Source of the DNA: Pandoraea iniqua
Lineage (GTDB): Bacteria > Pseudomonadota > Gammaproteobacteria > Burkholderiales > Burkholderiaceae
Direction: 5' to 3'
DNA: 64,000 nt
Assembly (NCBI RefSeq): GCF_902459685.1
Contig: NZ_CABPSF010000005.1
Location: 248,001-312,000, forward strand
Shown one piece after another: positions 46,190-57,349 of this stretch. The notes below the pieces were generated by a model that was given only the letters and a program-made list of their open reading frames with translations, had not been told where the DNA came from and ran no database searches. The stretch's first letter is position 1. Every line of letters begins with the position of its first letter. Made by a program: the position numbers and the translations under genes.

Positions 46190-47212
46190 ATGAGCAATCA
46201 GGGCACCATTCTCGTTACCGGCGGCGCCGGCTATATCGGTTCGCACACGTGTGTCGAGTTGCTGGCGAGCGGCTACGACGTCGTCATCGTCGACAATCTC
46301 TGTAACAGTCAACGCGAAGCGGTTTCCCGCATCGAACGGATTGCCGGCCGCACGCCGGTGTTCGTGCAGGGCGACGTCTGTTCCGCAGCGGTCATGGAGG
46401 ACGTGTTCTCCCGTTACCGCATCGACGGCGTGATTCACTTCGCCGCGCTCAAGTCGGTCGGCGAGTCGGTCAGCCAGCCGCTGCGCTACTACAGCAACAA
46501 TCTCGGCAGTCTCGTCACGTTGCTCGACGTCATGGGACGCCACAACGTTCGCGATCTGGTATTCAGCTCGTCGGCCACGGTGTACGGCAACCCGGGTTCG
46601 GTGCCGATCGACGAGACGTTCCCGCTGTCGGCGACGAACCCTTACGGTCAGACCAAGCTGATGGCCGAGCAGATGCTGGCCGACACGGTCTCGGCCGATC
46701 CGCGCTGGCGGGTGGCGGTGCTGCGTTACTTCAACCCTGTTGGCGCGCATGAGAGCGGTCTGCTGGGCGAAGATCCGGCGGGCGTGCCGAGCAATCTCAT
46801 GCCGTTCGTGGCGCAGGTGGCCGTGGGCAAACTGCCGCGCCTGAAGGTGTTTGGCGGCGACTGGCCGACCCCCGACGGTACGGGCGTGCGCGACTATCTG
46901 CATGTGGTCGATCTGGCGCGGGGGCATCTGTCGGCGCTGGCGGGACTGCGCGGGCGCGAGACGGGGTTCACCGTCAATCTGGGTACGGGGGAAGGGCAAA
47001 GCGTGCTCGACGTGGTACGTGCCTTCGAAGCCGCAAGTGGTCGCGAGGTGCCTTACGACATCGTGGCCCGGCGGGCCGGCGACATCGCCACTTGCTATGC
47101 CAATCCGGCCAAAGCGCAGGCGCTGCTCGGCTGGCGTGCGCAATACGATCTGGCGAGAATGTGCGCCGATCACTGGCGCTGGCAGCGCCAGAATCCTGAT
47201 GGATATCAATAA
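46190..47212 (+). CDS. galE: UDP-glucose/UDP-GlcNAc 4-epimerase
   Basis: Interconverts UDP-Glc/UDP-Gal and probably UDP-GlcNAc/UDP-GalNAc. The 340-residue short-chain dehydrogenase has the NAD motif TGGAGYIGSH and the catalytic SSATVYG with Tyr152-x3-Lys156. The residue equivalent to E. coli Tyr299, which gates N-acetylated substrates, is Cys302 (GDIATCYANP). A Cys occurs here in bifunctional enzymes such as human GALE. With pelDEFG directly upstream, this predicts a source of UDP-GalNAc for Pel, comparable to PelX. A general role in galactose metabolism is the alternative. Confidence 0.92.
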   Translation: MSNQGTILVTGGAGYIGSHTCVELLASGYDVVIVDNLCNSQREAVSRIERIAGRTPVFVQGDVCSAAVMEDVFSRYRIDGVIHFAALKSVGESVSQPLRYYSNNLGSLVTLLDVMGRHNVRDLVFSSSATVYGNPGSVPIDETFPLSATNPYGQTKLMAEQMLADTVSADPRWRVAVLRYFNPVGAHESGLLGEDPAGVPSNLMPFVAQVAVGKLPRLKVFGGDWPTPDGTGVRDYLHVVDLARGHLSALAGLRGRETGFTVNLGTGEGQSVLDVVRAFEAASGREVPYDIVARRAGDIATCYANPAKAQALLGWRAQYDLARMCADHWRWQRQNPDGYQ

Positions 47213-47377
47213 TCGTCCCAAAAATCGTCCCAAAACCCCGCTTAGGGGCAGGGGACAAATGAAAGCCATTCCCAATTAAGGTAAAATAGTCGGGTTTTCC
47301 CGCCCTCGACCGATAGTGCGTGCATTGCACGCCGCCGTCCGGGCTACGGGGCCATTACCGCATTATCGACCGCCAAT

Positions 47378-48148
47378 ATGAGTACACAGAATCAACAGAC
47401 CGTGCTGGAAGTCCACCACTGGACCGACACGCTGTTCAGCTTCAAGACCACACGCGACGCTTCGTTCCGTTATGTCAATGGCCAGTTCACGATGATTGGT
47501 CTGGAAGTCGAGGGCAAGCCGCTGCTGCGCGCCTACAGCATGGCGAGCGCCAATTACGAGGAAGAGCTCGAATTCCTGAGCATCAAGGTGCAGGACGGTC
47601 CGCTGACCTCGCGTCTGCAACACTTGAAGCCGGGCGACAAGGTGATCGTGGGCCGCAAGCCGACGGGCACCCTGATCAACGACAATCTGCTCCCGGGCAA
47701 GAACCTGTACCTGCTCTCGACGGGCACGGGCCTCGCGCCGTTCATGAGCATCATCCGCGACCCGGAAGTGTATGACCGCTACGAGCACATCATTCTCGTG
47801 CACGGCTGCCGCTTCACGAGCGAACTGGCTTACCGCGACCTGATCACCGAGCATCTGCCGGAACACGAGTATCTCGGCGAGTACGTGCGCGACAAGCTGA
47901 TCTACTACCCGACGGTCACGCGCGAAGAGTTCGAAAATCAGGGCCGTATTACGGAACTGGTCGAATCGGGCAAGATGTTCCAGGACATCGGTCTGCCGGA
48001 ATTCACGCCGGAAAACGATCGCGTCATGCTGTGCGGCAGCCCGGCCATGCTCAAGGACACCCGCGAGCTGCTGGAAAAGCGTGGCTTCGTCGAAGGCCAC
48101 AACCACGCACCGGGGCATTACCTCGTCGAGCGCGCGTTTGTTGGCTAA
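47378..48148 (+). CDS. fpr: Ferredoxin-NADP+ reductase
   Basis: A 256-residue FAD enzyme that exchanges electrons between NADPH and ferredoxin/flavodoxin, important in oxidative stress and Fe-S repair. The FAD motif Arg-Ala-Tyr-Ser in LLRAYSMAS, the NADP region STGTGLAPFMSIIRDPEVY and the C-terminal YLVERAFVG (bacterial subclass I ending) are intact. An AT-rich stretch with a TAAAAT-like -10 at about 47283 probably holds its own promoter. The ribosome site is weak. It ends at a shared terminator with the siderophore receptor gene. Confidence 0.94.
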   Translation: MSTQNQQTVLEVHHWTDTLFSFKTTRDASFRYVNGQFTMIGLEVEGKPLLRAYSMASANYEEELEFLSIKVQDGPLTSRLQHLKPGDKVIVGRKPTGTLINDNLLPGKNLYLLSTGTGLAPFMSIIRDPEVYDRYEHIILVHGCRFTSELAYRDLITEHLPEHEYLGEYVRDKLIYYPTVTREEFENQGRITELVESGKMFQDIGLPEFTPENDRVMLCGSPAMLKDTRELLEKRGFVEGHNHAPGHYLVERAFVG

Positions 48149-48216
48149 GTTAGTTGGCTAGGTTCGTCGGCTAAGACGTCAGCGACTTAGCAGCAACCCA
48201 GCACGACAGCACAAAA

Positions 48217-48250
48217 CAAAACCCCACGACTTTCGGGTCGTGGGGTTTTG
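48217..48250. terminator. Bidirectional terminator between fpr and the siderophore receptor
   Basis: CAAAACCCCACGAC (48217-48230) pairs perfectly with GTCGTGGGGTTTTG (48237-48250) around TTTCGG. The A and T stretches on the two sides let it serve both convergent genes. Confidence 0.92.
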
Positions 48251-48271
48251 TCGTTTCCGAGGCCGCGCCGC

Positions 48272-50506
48272 TTAGAACTGAATCGTCGCGTTAGCCACGA
48301 ACGTGCGGGTGGCGCCGAGGAACAGGAAGCCGCCCCACGCTTCGGTCCAGTACTTGCGATCGAACAGGTTGTTGATACCGGCGCGGAACACCACATCCTT
48401 GCCGCTGATACGCGTTTGGTACTTCGCGCTCAGGTCGAACGTGGTGTAGCCCGGGATGAACTGCGTGTTGGCTGCGTCAACCGCCATGCCACCGACGTAC
48501 TTGCCGCCGAACGCCACCGTCAACTCGCGAAGGTACGACGGGTTGTACTCGATGCGCCCCGTGCCGATCACCTTGGCGGCGCCGTAGACGCGCTTGCCCG
48601 CGACGCTCGGGTCGTCGATATCGACCGCCTTCGAGTTCATCAGCAGCACGCCGCCCATCACACGCCACTCGTCGAGCGGCTTGACCCAGCCGCTGGCATC
48701 GAGCCCTTGGAAGCGCATGATGCCGTTCTGCACGAGATTGTTGTTCGAGTCGGCGTACGAATAGCCGCGGCGCATCTGGAACAGCGCGATGTTGGCACCC
48801 CAGTTGCGGTTGTCCGTCTTGAAACCGACTTCCCACTGCTTGCTCTTGAGCGGGCCGTAGGTCGTGCCCGAGTTGGCGAAACGATTGTCGGCCGACGCGC
48901 CTTCTTCCAGCGATTCGACGTAGCTCACGTAAGCGGTCGAGTTCGCGTCCGTCTTGTACATCAAGGCGATGGTCGGCGAGACCGGGTTGGCCGAGTAGTT
49001 CGCCGACTGCGTGCCGTTGATGTTGTAGCTCCAGTCGTGATACTGCGTGTAGCGCGCGCCAAGCAGCACCGACAGGCGCGAGGTCACGTGAACCGTGTCG
49101 CTGGCGTAGATCGCGGCCTGCGTGATGCGGCCGGCGCGATACAGATCGGCCGAAATACCGGCCGCCGAGTTGCTCAAGAGGGTCGGCGAGAACAGATTGC
49201 CGTTGCCGAGGTTGTAGCCGTTTTGCCAGCCTTCGCCCGCGTCGTAGTCCTTCCACTGGTTCATGTAGCTCGCGCCCACAACCAGATCGTGCTTCACGCC
49301 CCACGTATCGGCCTTGCCTTGCAGCATCGCGTCGTAGTTCTGGTAGTAGTAGCGCGTCAGGGCTGCGTACAGCGTGTTGGTGTAGTTGCCGGCGTTGTCG
49401 TTGACGGCAATGAAGCTGTCGAAGTTGTAGCGGTTTTCCTTGGCGAAGCGGAATTTCACGCTGGCGCGCCAATCGTCCGAGATGCGGTAGTCGAGACCCG
49501 TGCCCACCGACAGAAACTCGGTCTCATACCAGTTCTGCGGCTGCGACAGATCCTTGACGCTCTTGGCCGACGGAATCTGCGTCACGCCATAGAACCCCAG
49601 ACCGAAAATCGTGCCCGTCGATTTGCGGTCCTGATACATCACGTCGGCCGACCACGTGAGGTCCGGCGTGATGCGCCAGTCCAGCGCCAGCGACGCGCCC
49701 TTGCGGCGAATGTGCTGACGCGCTTCCGACGAATTGCCTTCCTCGTTGACCAGATTCACGCGGTAGCCGAACTGGTTATCCGGACCAAAGCGGCCGCCGA
49801 CGTCCAGCTTTGCCGCCCAGATGTTGGCCGACGTGTAACCGATGGTCGCCGAGCGATACGGGTCGTCCGTCGGGCGCTTCATCACATAGTTCAGCATGCC
49901 GCCCGGGGTAGCAAAGCCATACATGAAGCCGCCGGCGCCTTTGAGCAGCTCGACTTTCTCGAACGGCTCCATCGCGAGGTCGGCGTCCCACACCGGGAAA
50001 CTCTGCCCGTCGACCTTGATGCCGTTGAGCATGTCGATCGCCAGACCGCGCACGCTGAAGACGGCGTTTTCACCGGTCGCGCTGCTGATGACCTGTGCGA
50101 CCGACGGGTCGTACTTGAACACGTCGTTGATCGATGTCGCCATCAGGTCCTGCGCTTGCTCGTTGGTGACGGTCGTGGTCGAGAAGGGCGTATCGACTGC
50201 CTTGCGGGTGCCGAGCGCGCCCGACGTCACGTTCTTCACGGCCAGCGGATCGTAGTCGTTGCTCCGGTCGCCCGTGACGGTCGTCGTCGTCAGTTGCGCC
50301 GTGGGCTGTGCCGGTGTGCTCGATGACGTGGTGGCTGCGTCGGTGCCGGTCGGCGTGGCTTGTGCATACGCCTGCGTCGTGCCCACCGCGGCCAGCGCGG
50401 CATAGGTCGCGATGAGCGCGAACGTGGCACGCGCAATCGGCGAGGCGAGGCGCGAAGTTTCGGGGCGAGCGGGGGCGCGCGCCGTGACGGAGCGGAGTTG
50501 CGGCAT
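48272..50506 (-). CDS. TonB-dependent ferric-siderophore receptor
   Basis: An outer-membrane receptor importing a ferric siderophore with TonB energy. The 744-residue precursor has a signal peptide ending near Ala-Tyr-Ala-Gln, then a short region rich in Thr and Ser. The plug domain follows (VDTPFSTTTVTNEQAQDLMATSINDVFKYDPSV, GFMYGFATPGGMLNYVMKRPT). The 22-stranded barrel ends in the classic terminal Phe (VANATIQF). GGAGA lies upstream of ATG 50506; the frame stays open 600 bases further but that is antisense to the PepSY gene. The ligand cannot be deduced. Confidence 0.93.
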   Translation of the reverse strand: MPQLRSVTARAPARPETSRLASPIARATFALIATYAALAAVGTTQAYAQATPTGTDAATTSSSTPAQPTAQLTTTTVTGDRSNDYDPLAVKNVTSGALGTRKAVDTPFSTTTVTNEQAQDLMATSINDVFKYDPSVAQVISSATGENAVFSVRGLAIDMLNGIKVDGQSFPVWDADLAMEPFEKVELLKGAGGFMYGFATPGGMLNYVMKRPTDDPYRSATIGYTSANIWAAKLDVGGRFGPDNQFGYRVNLVNEEGNSSEARQHIRRKGASLALDWRITPDLTWSADVMYQDRKSTGTIFGLGFYGVTQIPSAKSVKDLSQPQNWYETEFLSVGTGLDYRISDDWRASVKFRFAKENRYNFDSFIAVNDNAGNYTNTLYAALTRYYYQNYDAMLQGKADTWGVKHDLVVGASYMNQWKDYDAGEGWQNGYNLGNGNLFSPTLLSNSAAGISADLYRAGRITQAAIYASDTVHVTSRLSVLLGARYTQYHDWSYNINGTQSANYSANPVSPTIALMYKTDANSTAYVSYVESLEEGASADNRFANSGTTYGPLKSKQWEVGFKTDNRNWGANIALFQMRRGYSYADSNNNLVQNGIMRFQGLDASGWVKPLDEWRVMGGVLLMNSKAVDIDDPSVAGKRVYGAAKVIGTGRIEYNPSYLRELTVAFGGKYVGGMAVDAANTQFIPGYTTFDLSAKYQTRISGKDVVFRAGINNLFDRKYWTEAWGGFLFLGATRTFVANATIQF

Positions 50507-50619
50507 TCGGGTAAATCTCCCTGAGTGAGTTGGTGTCTTGTGTGCTGGGTCGATGGCGTCAGCGCGCCAAATCTTGTATTCCCCGGCGATGCCAGCGAGG
50601 GTGTCGCCGGGGCGTGCTC

Positions 50620-52200
50620 CTAAACCGTCGTGCGCGTGGCGCCGCCGACTTCCGGCGTGCCCCCCGTCGGCGCGGGCCGTGCCCACACACTGTTCGGGTC
50701 GCCACGGCGCGCACGACGCCATGTCGCGCGCGCAAACAGGCAAAACGCGATGGCGCAAACGATGGCCACGAGATCGACGCCGGCCAGCACCCAATCGCCG
50801 CGCGCGATCGAGCGCAGCACGTTGTCCGGTGTGACGAGCGCGTCGATAACCGGAATCGCGAGACACGCGAGCGCGGTGGCGGCGAGCAGCCCGGTGGCGG
50901 CAACGGCGGGTGCCGTCAGTGCGGCAAAAATCAGCGACACGATGACCGTGCCGACAAAGATCGACAACGCCGTGGTGCCTTGTGAGAGCAACGCCCCCGA
51001 GAAAGCAACGGCCAGGCCGAGGCAGGTGCCGAGGAACACACCGGCGGTCGCCTTGGCCATCCAGCGCAGGTTGGCGGGCTGAATGGCCGAGTTGCGCTTG
51101 CGGCGCGATTCCAGCCACAGCAGATTGCCGCTGTACACGAGCAGCGCGCCCATCAGGCCCAGCACGAAGTAAACCCAGCGCATGCCGATGCCGGCGAAAT
51201 TGCCGAAGTGCGCGCCGTAAATCATGCTCAGTACCGCGTGATTCGCATCGCGCACGCCCGGGCTGTGCTGACCGATGATGGCGCCGTCGTTCAGGCGTAC
51301 GGCGACAGCCGCGAACACCCCGAGCGAATCACCGGCTTCGCCATAGACTTCCGCCACGGCATCGGGTTTGCCGTAACCGGTCCACGACACGGCAGTCGCT
51401 TCCACATCTGGCGCGGCGTGTTCTGCGCGGGCGAGGATCGTCGCGAGATCGAGTGGCTTGCCGTCCACCGGGGCAACCTTTGCCGGCACCGCTCCCGTCA
51501 CCTGCGGAATCTGCGCCATCAGTTTGTTTTCGAACGTGATGACGTTGAACGCCATCATCAGCGGCACACTCAGGCACAGCAGCGCGCCGGTGAGCGCAAA
51601 GACGATGTGAAACGGCAGGCTGAGCACGCCGATGGCGTTATGCGCGTCTTGCCAGAAACGCTTGAGATTGCGCCCCGGGCGCAGCGCGAAAATGTCGCGC
51701 GTCACGCGTGGCAAATGCACGATCACGCCCGAGATCAGCGCCATGCCGTAGAACAACGACACGATGCCCATCAGATACAGGCCATAGGTCGGAATCGACA
51801 GCGAGTAGTGCAGCGCGTTGATCGTTGCCGACAACCCGGGACGGGCATTGCCGACGATCAGCGACGGCTCGGCACCACCGGTGGATTCGCGCAACCGCGC
51901 CTGCATCCATTCGCCGTCGGCACCCTGCCAATAGGCGAACGGCGTCGGCGAATGGTTGGGCAACACCACGCCCATCTGCTCACGCGCGGCCGGATACTGC
52001 GCGCGCACCAGTTCGGCGAGCTTCTCGGTCTGCGCGAGCGTGAGCGGCGCATGGCGCGTGGAAGGTTGCTCCCAGCGCTCGATTTCGTGTTGAAAGACGG
52101 TCAGGGCACCGCCGAGCATGGCGATGAACAGCGCGAAACCGGCGACGATGCCGGCCCACGTATGGACGCTCAGATATTGACGCAGCGTTTGGGCACGCAT
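50620..52200 (-). CDS. PepSY-associated transmembrane protein (iron-uptake reductase-like)
   Basis: A 526-residue inner-membrane protein of the PepSY_TM family. It has a first helix (HTWAGIVAGFALFIAMLGGALTVFQHE) and a periplasmic PepSY-like loop, then several helices with conserved histidines (NALHYSLSIP, WQDAHNAIGVLSLPFHIVFALTG, IYGAHFGNFAGI). Family members next to TonB receptors are thought to reduce ferric siderophores in the periplasm. The C-terminus has four extra helices and a Pro/Gly-rich tail. AAGGA precedes ATG 52200. It lies between DUF3649 and the receptor in one operon. Confidence 0.88.
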   Translation of the reverse strand: MRAQTLRQYLSVHTWAGIVAGFALFIAMLGGALTVFQHEIERWEQPSTRHAPLTLAQTEKLAELVRAQYPAAREQMGVVLPNHSPTPFAYWQGADGEWMQARLRESTGGAEPSLIVGNARPGLSATINALHYSLSIPTYGLYLMGIVSLFYGMALISGVIVHLPRVTRDIFALRPGRNLKRFWQDAHNAIGVLSLPFHIVFALTGALLCLSVPLMMAFNVITFENKLMAQIPQVTGAVPAKVAPVDGKPLDLATILARAEHAAPDVEATAVSWTGYGKPDAVAEVYGEAGDSLGVFAAVAVRLNDGAIIGQHSPGVRDANHAVLSMIYGAHFGNFAGIGMRWVYFVLGLMGALLVYSGNLLWLESRRKRNSAIQPANLRWMAKATAGVFLGTCLGLAVAFSGALLSQGTTALSIFVGTVIVSLIFAALTAPAVAATGLLAATALACLAIPVIDALVTPDNVLRSIARGDWVLAGVDLVAIVCAIAFCLFARATWRRARRGDPNSVWARPAPTGGTPEVGGATRTTV

Positions 52201-52210
52201 CGGACGATCC

Positions 52211-52465
52211 TTACCAGACAGCGCGCGCCAGCCACAGCGCGACCCAGGCGACGACAGTGGTGGCGCCGAGGCCGATCCATGCACGCGTGGCGGTTCGGCT
52301 CGCGTAGACGACGGCAAACAAGCCGAGCCACACAAGCGGGAAGAGGGTGATAACGGGGATGATGGCGGTGTGCCAGCCGGCCGGCGTCATGTACGCCATG
52401 GCCCCACACAGCGCCATCGCAGCGAAGAAGCCGAGCACGAGACCCGCCAAGGTTCTACTCCACAT
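52211..52465 (-). CDS. DUF3649 small membrane protein
   Basis: An 84-residue protein with about three hydrophobic helices (MWSRTLAGLVLGFFAAMALCGAMAY..., IIPVITLFPLVWLGLFAVVYA, ATTVVAWVALWLARAVW). DUF3649 proteins occur beside PepSY and DUF3325 genes in siderophore-uptake operons; their role is not known. ATG 52465 has GGAG six bases upstream; ATG 52471 is an alternative two codons earlier. It overlaps the end of the DUF3325 gene and lies 10 bp before the PepSY gene start. Confidence 0.8.
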   Translation of the reverse strand: MWSRTLAGLVLGFFAAMALCGAMAYMTPAGWHTAIIPVITLFPLVWLGLFAVVYASRTATRAWIGLGATTVVAWVALWLARAVW

Positions 52466-52733
52466 GGGCATCTCCGCGCAGCCAGTGCCAGCCGCCGGCC
52501 GCATACGGCCAGAACAGCAGGCCGAAGCACAGCGACATGAAGGCGGCAGCAATGCCGGCCGAGGCCCCGGCGGCGATCAGCCAGCACACGAGGCTGGCAA
52601 TCGCGGCCACGAGCGAGAGCGCGCGAGCGGGTTGTGGGGTCAGGCGCTGCGTGCGCAGGCGCTGATGCTCCGACGTCAGGTAGCAGGCGCCACCTGCAAA
52701 CCAGGCCAGCGCGATAGCCAATGCAATCAACAT
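52455..52733 (-). CDS. DUF3325 small membrane protein
   Basis: A 92-residue protein with three hydrophobic helices (MLIALAIALAWFAGGACYLTS, ARALSLVAAIASLVCWLIAAG, AAFMSLCFGLLFWPYAAGGW). It is the first gene of the iron-uptake operon. The start at ATG 52733 is supported by the hydrophobic onset, although no good ribosome site is visible. TTG 52775 would add 14 unconserved residues. The long leader upstream contains the 11-bp repeat array. Confidence 0.78.
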   Translation of the reverse strand: MLIALAIALAWFAGGACYLTSEHQRLRTQRLTPQPARALSLVAAIASLVCWLIAAGASAGIAAAFMSLCFGLLFWPYAAGGWHWLRGDAHVE

Positions 52734-52869
52734 GCTGAGGAATCGACGAGATCGATGAAAAACGAGGCGGCACAAGCAAAAACGCCGCCCTCGGGCGACG
52801 TTGCTGCGATGCGGGCTTATGAAAGCCGGCGCAAATCAAAGGCTAACGGAATGCATACCAAACGCACAT

Positions 52870-53023
52870 CAGATGCAAACCAGATGCAAACCAGATGCAA
52901 ATCAGATGCAAATCAGATGCAAATCAGATGCAAATCAGATGCAAACCAGATGCAAATCAGATGCAAACCAGATGCAAACCAGATGCAAACCAGATGCAAA
53001 CCAGATGCAAACCAGATGCAAAC
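52870..53023. repeat. Fourteen 11-bp tandem repeats (CAGATGCAAAY) in the iron-operon leader
   Basis: Exactly 14 contiguous copies of an 11-bp unit, CAGATGCAAA followed by C or T, fill 154 bp. Nine units end in C and five in T; the rest is invariant. On the operon's sense strand the unit reads RTTTGCATCTG. The array lies between a candidate Fur box/promoter and the DUF3325 start, so it should be transcribed as untranslated leader. Eleven bp is close to one helical turn, placing every unit on the same DNA face. Frames across it give an 11-residue repeat peptide, which I regard as an artefact. No other gene is seen in 52734-53185. Confidence 0.95.
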
Positions 53024-53026
53024 GTT

Positions 53027-53045
53027 AACGAAAACGATTCGCATT
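53027..53045 (-). promoter_or_regulatory. Candidate Fur box and promoter of the iron-uptake operon
   Basis: AACGAAAACGATTCGCATT resembles beta-proteobacterial Fur boxes (reverse complement AATGCGAATCGTTTTCGTT). It overlaps a TATAAA-like -10 element (minus strand, about 53045-53051) with a TTTCAG -35-like hexamer 18 bp upstream. Transcription would start just before the repeat array. Confidence 0.55.
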
Positions 53046-53185
53046 TATATCATGTTTCGAACAAATCCTGAAACATTCCAAAACATGGCGAGGGAATAAC
53101 GAAGCCCGGTCGTGGTTTGGCGGCAACGGCGTGTAGCGCGCCGTTGCCAAGCCTGCGGATTTGTGCGGGATCGCTTGCCCGGCGG

Positions 53186-54205
53186 TCAGCGTTCGCCGAG
53201 GGCTTCGCTGGCCGGCAACGGGCCGCCAAACTGGCGCAGTGCGGCGCTCAGGTAGGGAAGTTGCGGGCCGGGTGTCGGCTGCGCGGCATTAATCTCCGGC
53301 AACAGATGCCACGGCGCCGTCGGATAGAGATGATGCACGCGATGCAGATTCGCATTGAGCAGCAGCGCACGGCCCAGCGCAGGCGCGTGGAAATTGCGCG
53401 CGCGGGCGGGCTCGTCCATCGCGACGCCGTAGTGCGGCAGGTTGTCCGCAATCGACAGCCAGATGCCCCGGGCGGCGAATGCCGCGACGAACACCGGCCA
53501 CCACGGGCCGTACGCCCAGATCGCCAGTGCCAGTGCCACCAGCGTCATGACGAAATCGCGCTGAATCCGGCGGCGGCGCACCGGGTCGCTGCCGAACATC
53601 ACCACTCGGCGGCGCACATCTTCGTCCTGCCCATCGGTGCCGAGCGCGCGGGCGGCCAGCGCCGGCAGACGGCGCGGCGGTATCCATGCAATGACCGGTG
53701 CGAAAATTTCGGCGAGCCACATGCCGCCGAGCAGCCGTGACTGATAGCCGAACCACGCCCGCAGTCGTGCCAGTAGTGGTGCGCTATCGGCAAGGGTGGA
53801 AATGTCCGGGCGATCGAACGGCTGCCGCGTGAAGCGGTGATGCAGCAAGTGACCGAAGCGCATGATCTCGAACGGCAGGCCCAGCAGCACCGACAACAGG
53901 CGGCCGGTGCGTTCGTTATCGCGCGGCTTGAGCCGCAACTGGCCATGAATCGATTCGTGAATCAGCCCCCAGTGCATGGGCGTGAGCAGCAGCACGGGCA
54001 GGAGCGTGAACGCTGCCGTGGCGCCCCAGTGACGCAGTGCCAAGCCGAGCCCGAACCACTGCCAGAGCCCCGCGAGCCCGGTCAGGGCGATCAGCCACGG
54101 ATTCCAGCGCGAGGGGCGCGCGTGGCGCCACAGGGCTGGCGATGCAAGAGAAGAAAGCGATGAGTCGGTGTCGGTCTGCGCCGGGTGTGCGACGACATGC
54201 TCCAT
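53186..54205 (-). CDS. Membrane fatty-acid desaturase
   Basis: A 339-residue di-iron membrane desaturase. The three histidine boxes are complete: HESIH (after MHWGLI), HLLHH (in RFGHLLHHRFTRQP) and HRVHH (in LHRVHHLYPTAPWHLLPEIN). Two pairs of hydrophobic helices flank them. GGAGA precedes ATG 54205. It may act on acyl lipids or a carotenoid/sphingolipid-like substrate. It has no obvious operon partner; a perfect 10-bp hairpin (53122-53148) without a T-tract lies after its stop. Confidence 0.88.
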   Translation of the reverse strand: MEHVVAHPAQTDTDSSLSSLASPALWRHARPSRWNPWLIALTGLAGLWQWFGLGLALRHWGATAAFTLLPVLLLTPMHWGLIHESIHGQLRLKPRDNERTGRLLSVLLGLPFEIMRFGHLLHHRFTRQPFDRPDISTLADSAPLLARLRAWFGYQSRLLGGMWLAEIFAPVIAWIPPRRLPALAARALGTDGQDEDVRRRVVMFGSDPVRRRRIQRDFVMTLVALALAIWAYGPWWPVFVAAFAARGIWLSIADNLPHYGVAMDEPARARNFHAPALGRALLLNANLHRVHHLYPTAPWHLLPEINAAQPTPGPQLPYLSAALRQFGGPLPASEALGER

Positions 54206-54448
54206 AAGGTCTCCGTGACATGGGGTGCCATTTCGAGCGTCAGAGCGCGATCTTACCCAATCCGTACGCAACCAGCCCGGCACCGTGGCGACAAGAGTGT
54301 ATGTCGGCCGTCAGGTCGGGAATATGTCAGTCGCGTGGCAATGTCATATCAGTGCCTTACCGGAGTAACTTATCAGCGCCTTAACAACGCCCTAGGAGCG
54401 CCGTAACAGCGCAGCGCCGGGCGGTCAAAGCAGCGTCCTATCGGCGCC

Positions 54449-54740
54449 TTACACGAGGCTGTCGTACTGCGCGAGCCCGGTGTCCGTGAGCCGCGCGAGC
54501 CGCAGCCCGCGCTCGCCGTCTTCCACTTCGACCCAGCCCGCCTCGCCCAGCACGCCGAGATAACGCAGTAGATCGCTCATCGGCAATGCGCTGCGTTTTG
54601 CCAGCCGTGCCAGCGAGAGTGCATCGCGTCCTTCTTGGCGGCCTTGTGCCAGCGTGAAGAGCAGCCGCGCCAGATCCTGCTCGGCCTGCGAGATTTCGTC
54701 AGTGGCCGGAGGTGAGAGTGGCGGGCCGCCGGCGGCGCCA

Positions 54741-54748
<8 letters not shown>
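54449..54748 (-). CDS. Small winged-helix-like protein coupled to the YdeP-type oxidoreductase
   Basis: A 99-residue protein I do not recognise by name. The central part (AEQDLARLLFTLAQGRQEGRDALSLARLAKRSALPMSDLLRYLGVLGEAGWVEVEDGERGLRLARLTDTG) reads as a winged helix-turn-helix with recognition helix and beta-wing. Its start overlaps the oxidoreductase stop in ATGCCTGA, so the two are translated together. It could be an accessory or chaperone-like partner, or a small regulator. The first 20 residues are Pro/Gly-rich. Confidence 0.7.
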
Positions 54749-57053
<2,305 letters not shown>

Positions 57054-57112
57054 GTTGCAGTGCGCTGTGCGCGTAATTCGAGGGGGGATTCGATGAGGTT
57101 AAATAGGCAAAT

Positions 57113-57349
57113 AAATGCATAATTAACTATCGAATTCTCAGCGTGAGATCGGGAGTAGCGGGTCGTAGTTCCTGATAAATCGCCGAATGTCTGCATGTTA
57201 TCAGCAATTTTCATGATTCATATTATGCAATTAATAGCATATGAGGCTGTGGTGATCGCTTGACGAAAACGCCTCTGCGGTGCCCGGTCGGCGATAGTCG
57301 CGGGAAACGCGATTTGTCGTATGAGAGATAGGTAAAAATATGCATAATT
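57113..57349. promoter_or_regulatory. AT-rich divergent control region with repeated ATGCATAATT motifs
   Basis: ATGCATAATT occurs at 57115-57124 and again at 57340-57349. A related palindrome lies between them: ATTATGCAATTAATAGCATAT (57222-57242) with TATGC and GCATA arms. The stretch is strikingly AT-rich compared with its surroundings. It lies between the YdeP-type gene (minus) and the ModE/PBP-like regulator (plus), so the motifs are likely regulator sites. No gene is supported in 57054-57464. Confidence 0.55.

Noticed and set aside
52870-53023. CRISPR array
   Set aside because: Units are 11 bp, contiguous and without unique spacers; no cas genes nearby.
52801-53099. Plus-strand frames encoding a Met-Gln-Thr-Arg-Cys-Lys type repeat peptide
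   Set aside because: They exist only because the 11-bp repeat stays open in all frames. The array lies on the antisense side of the operon leader.
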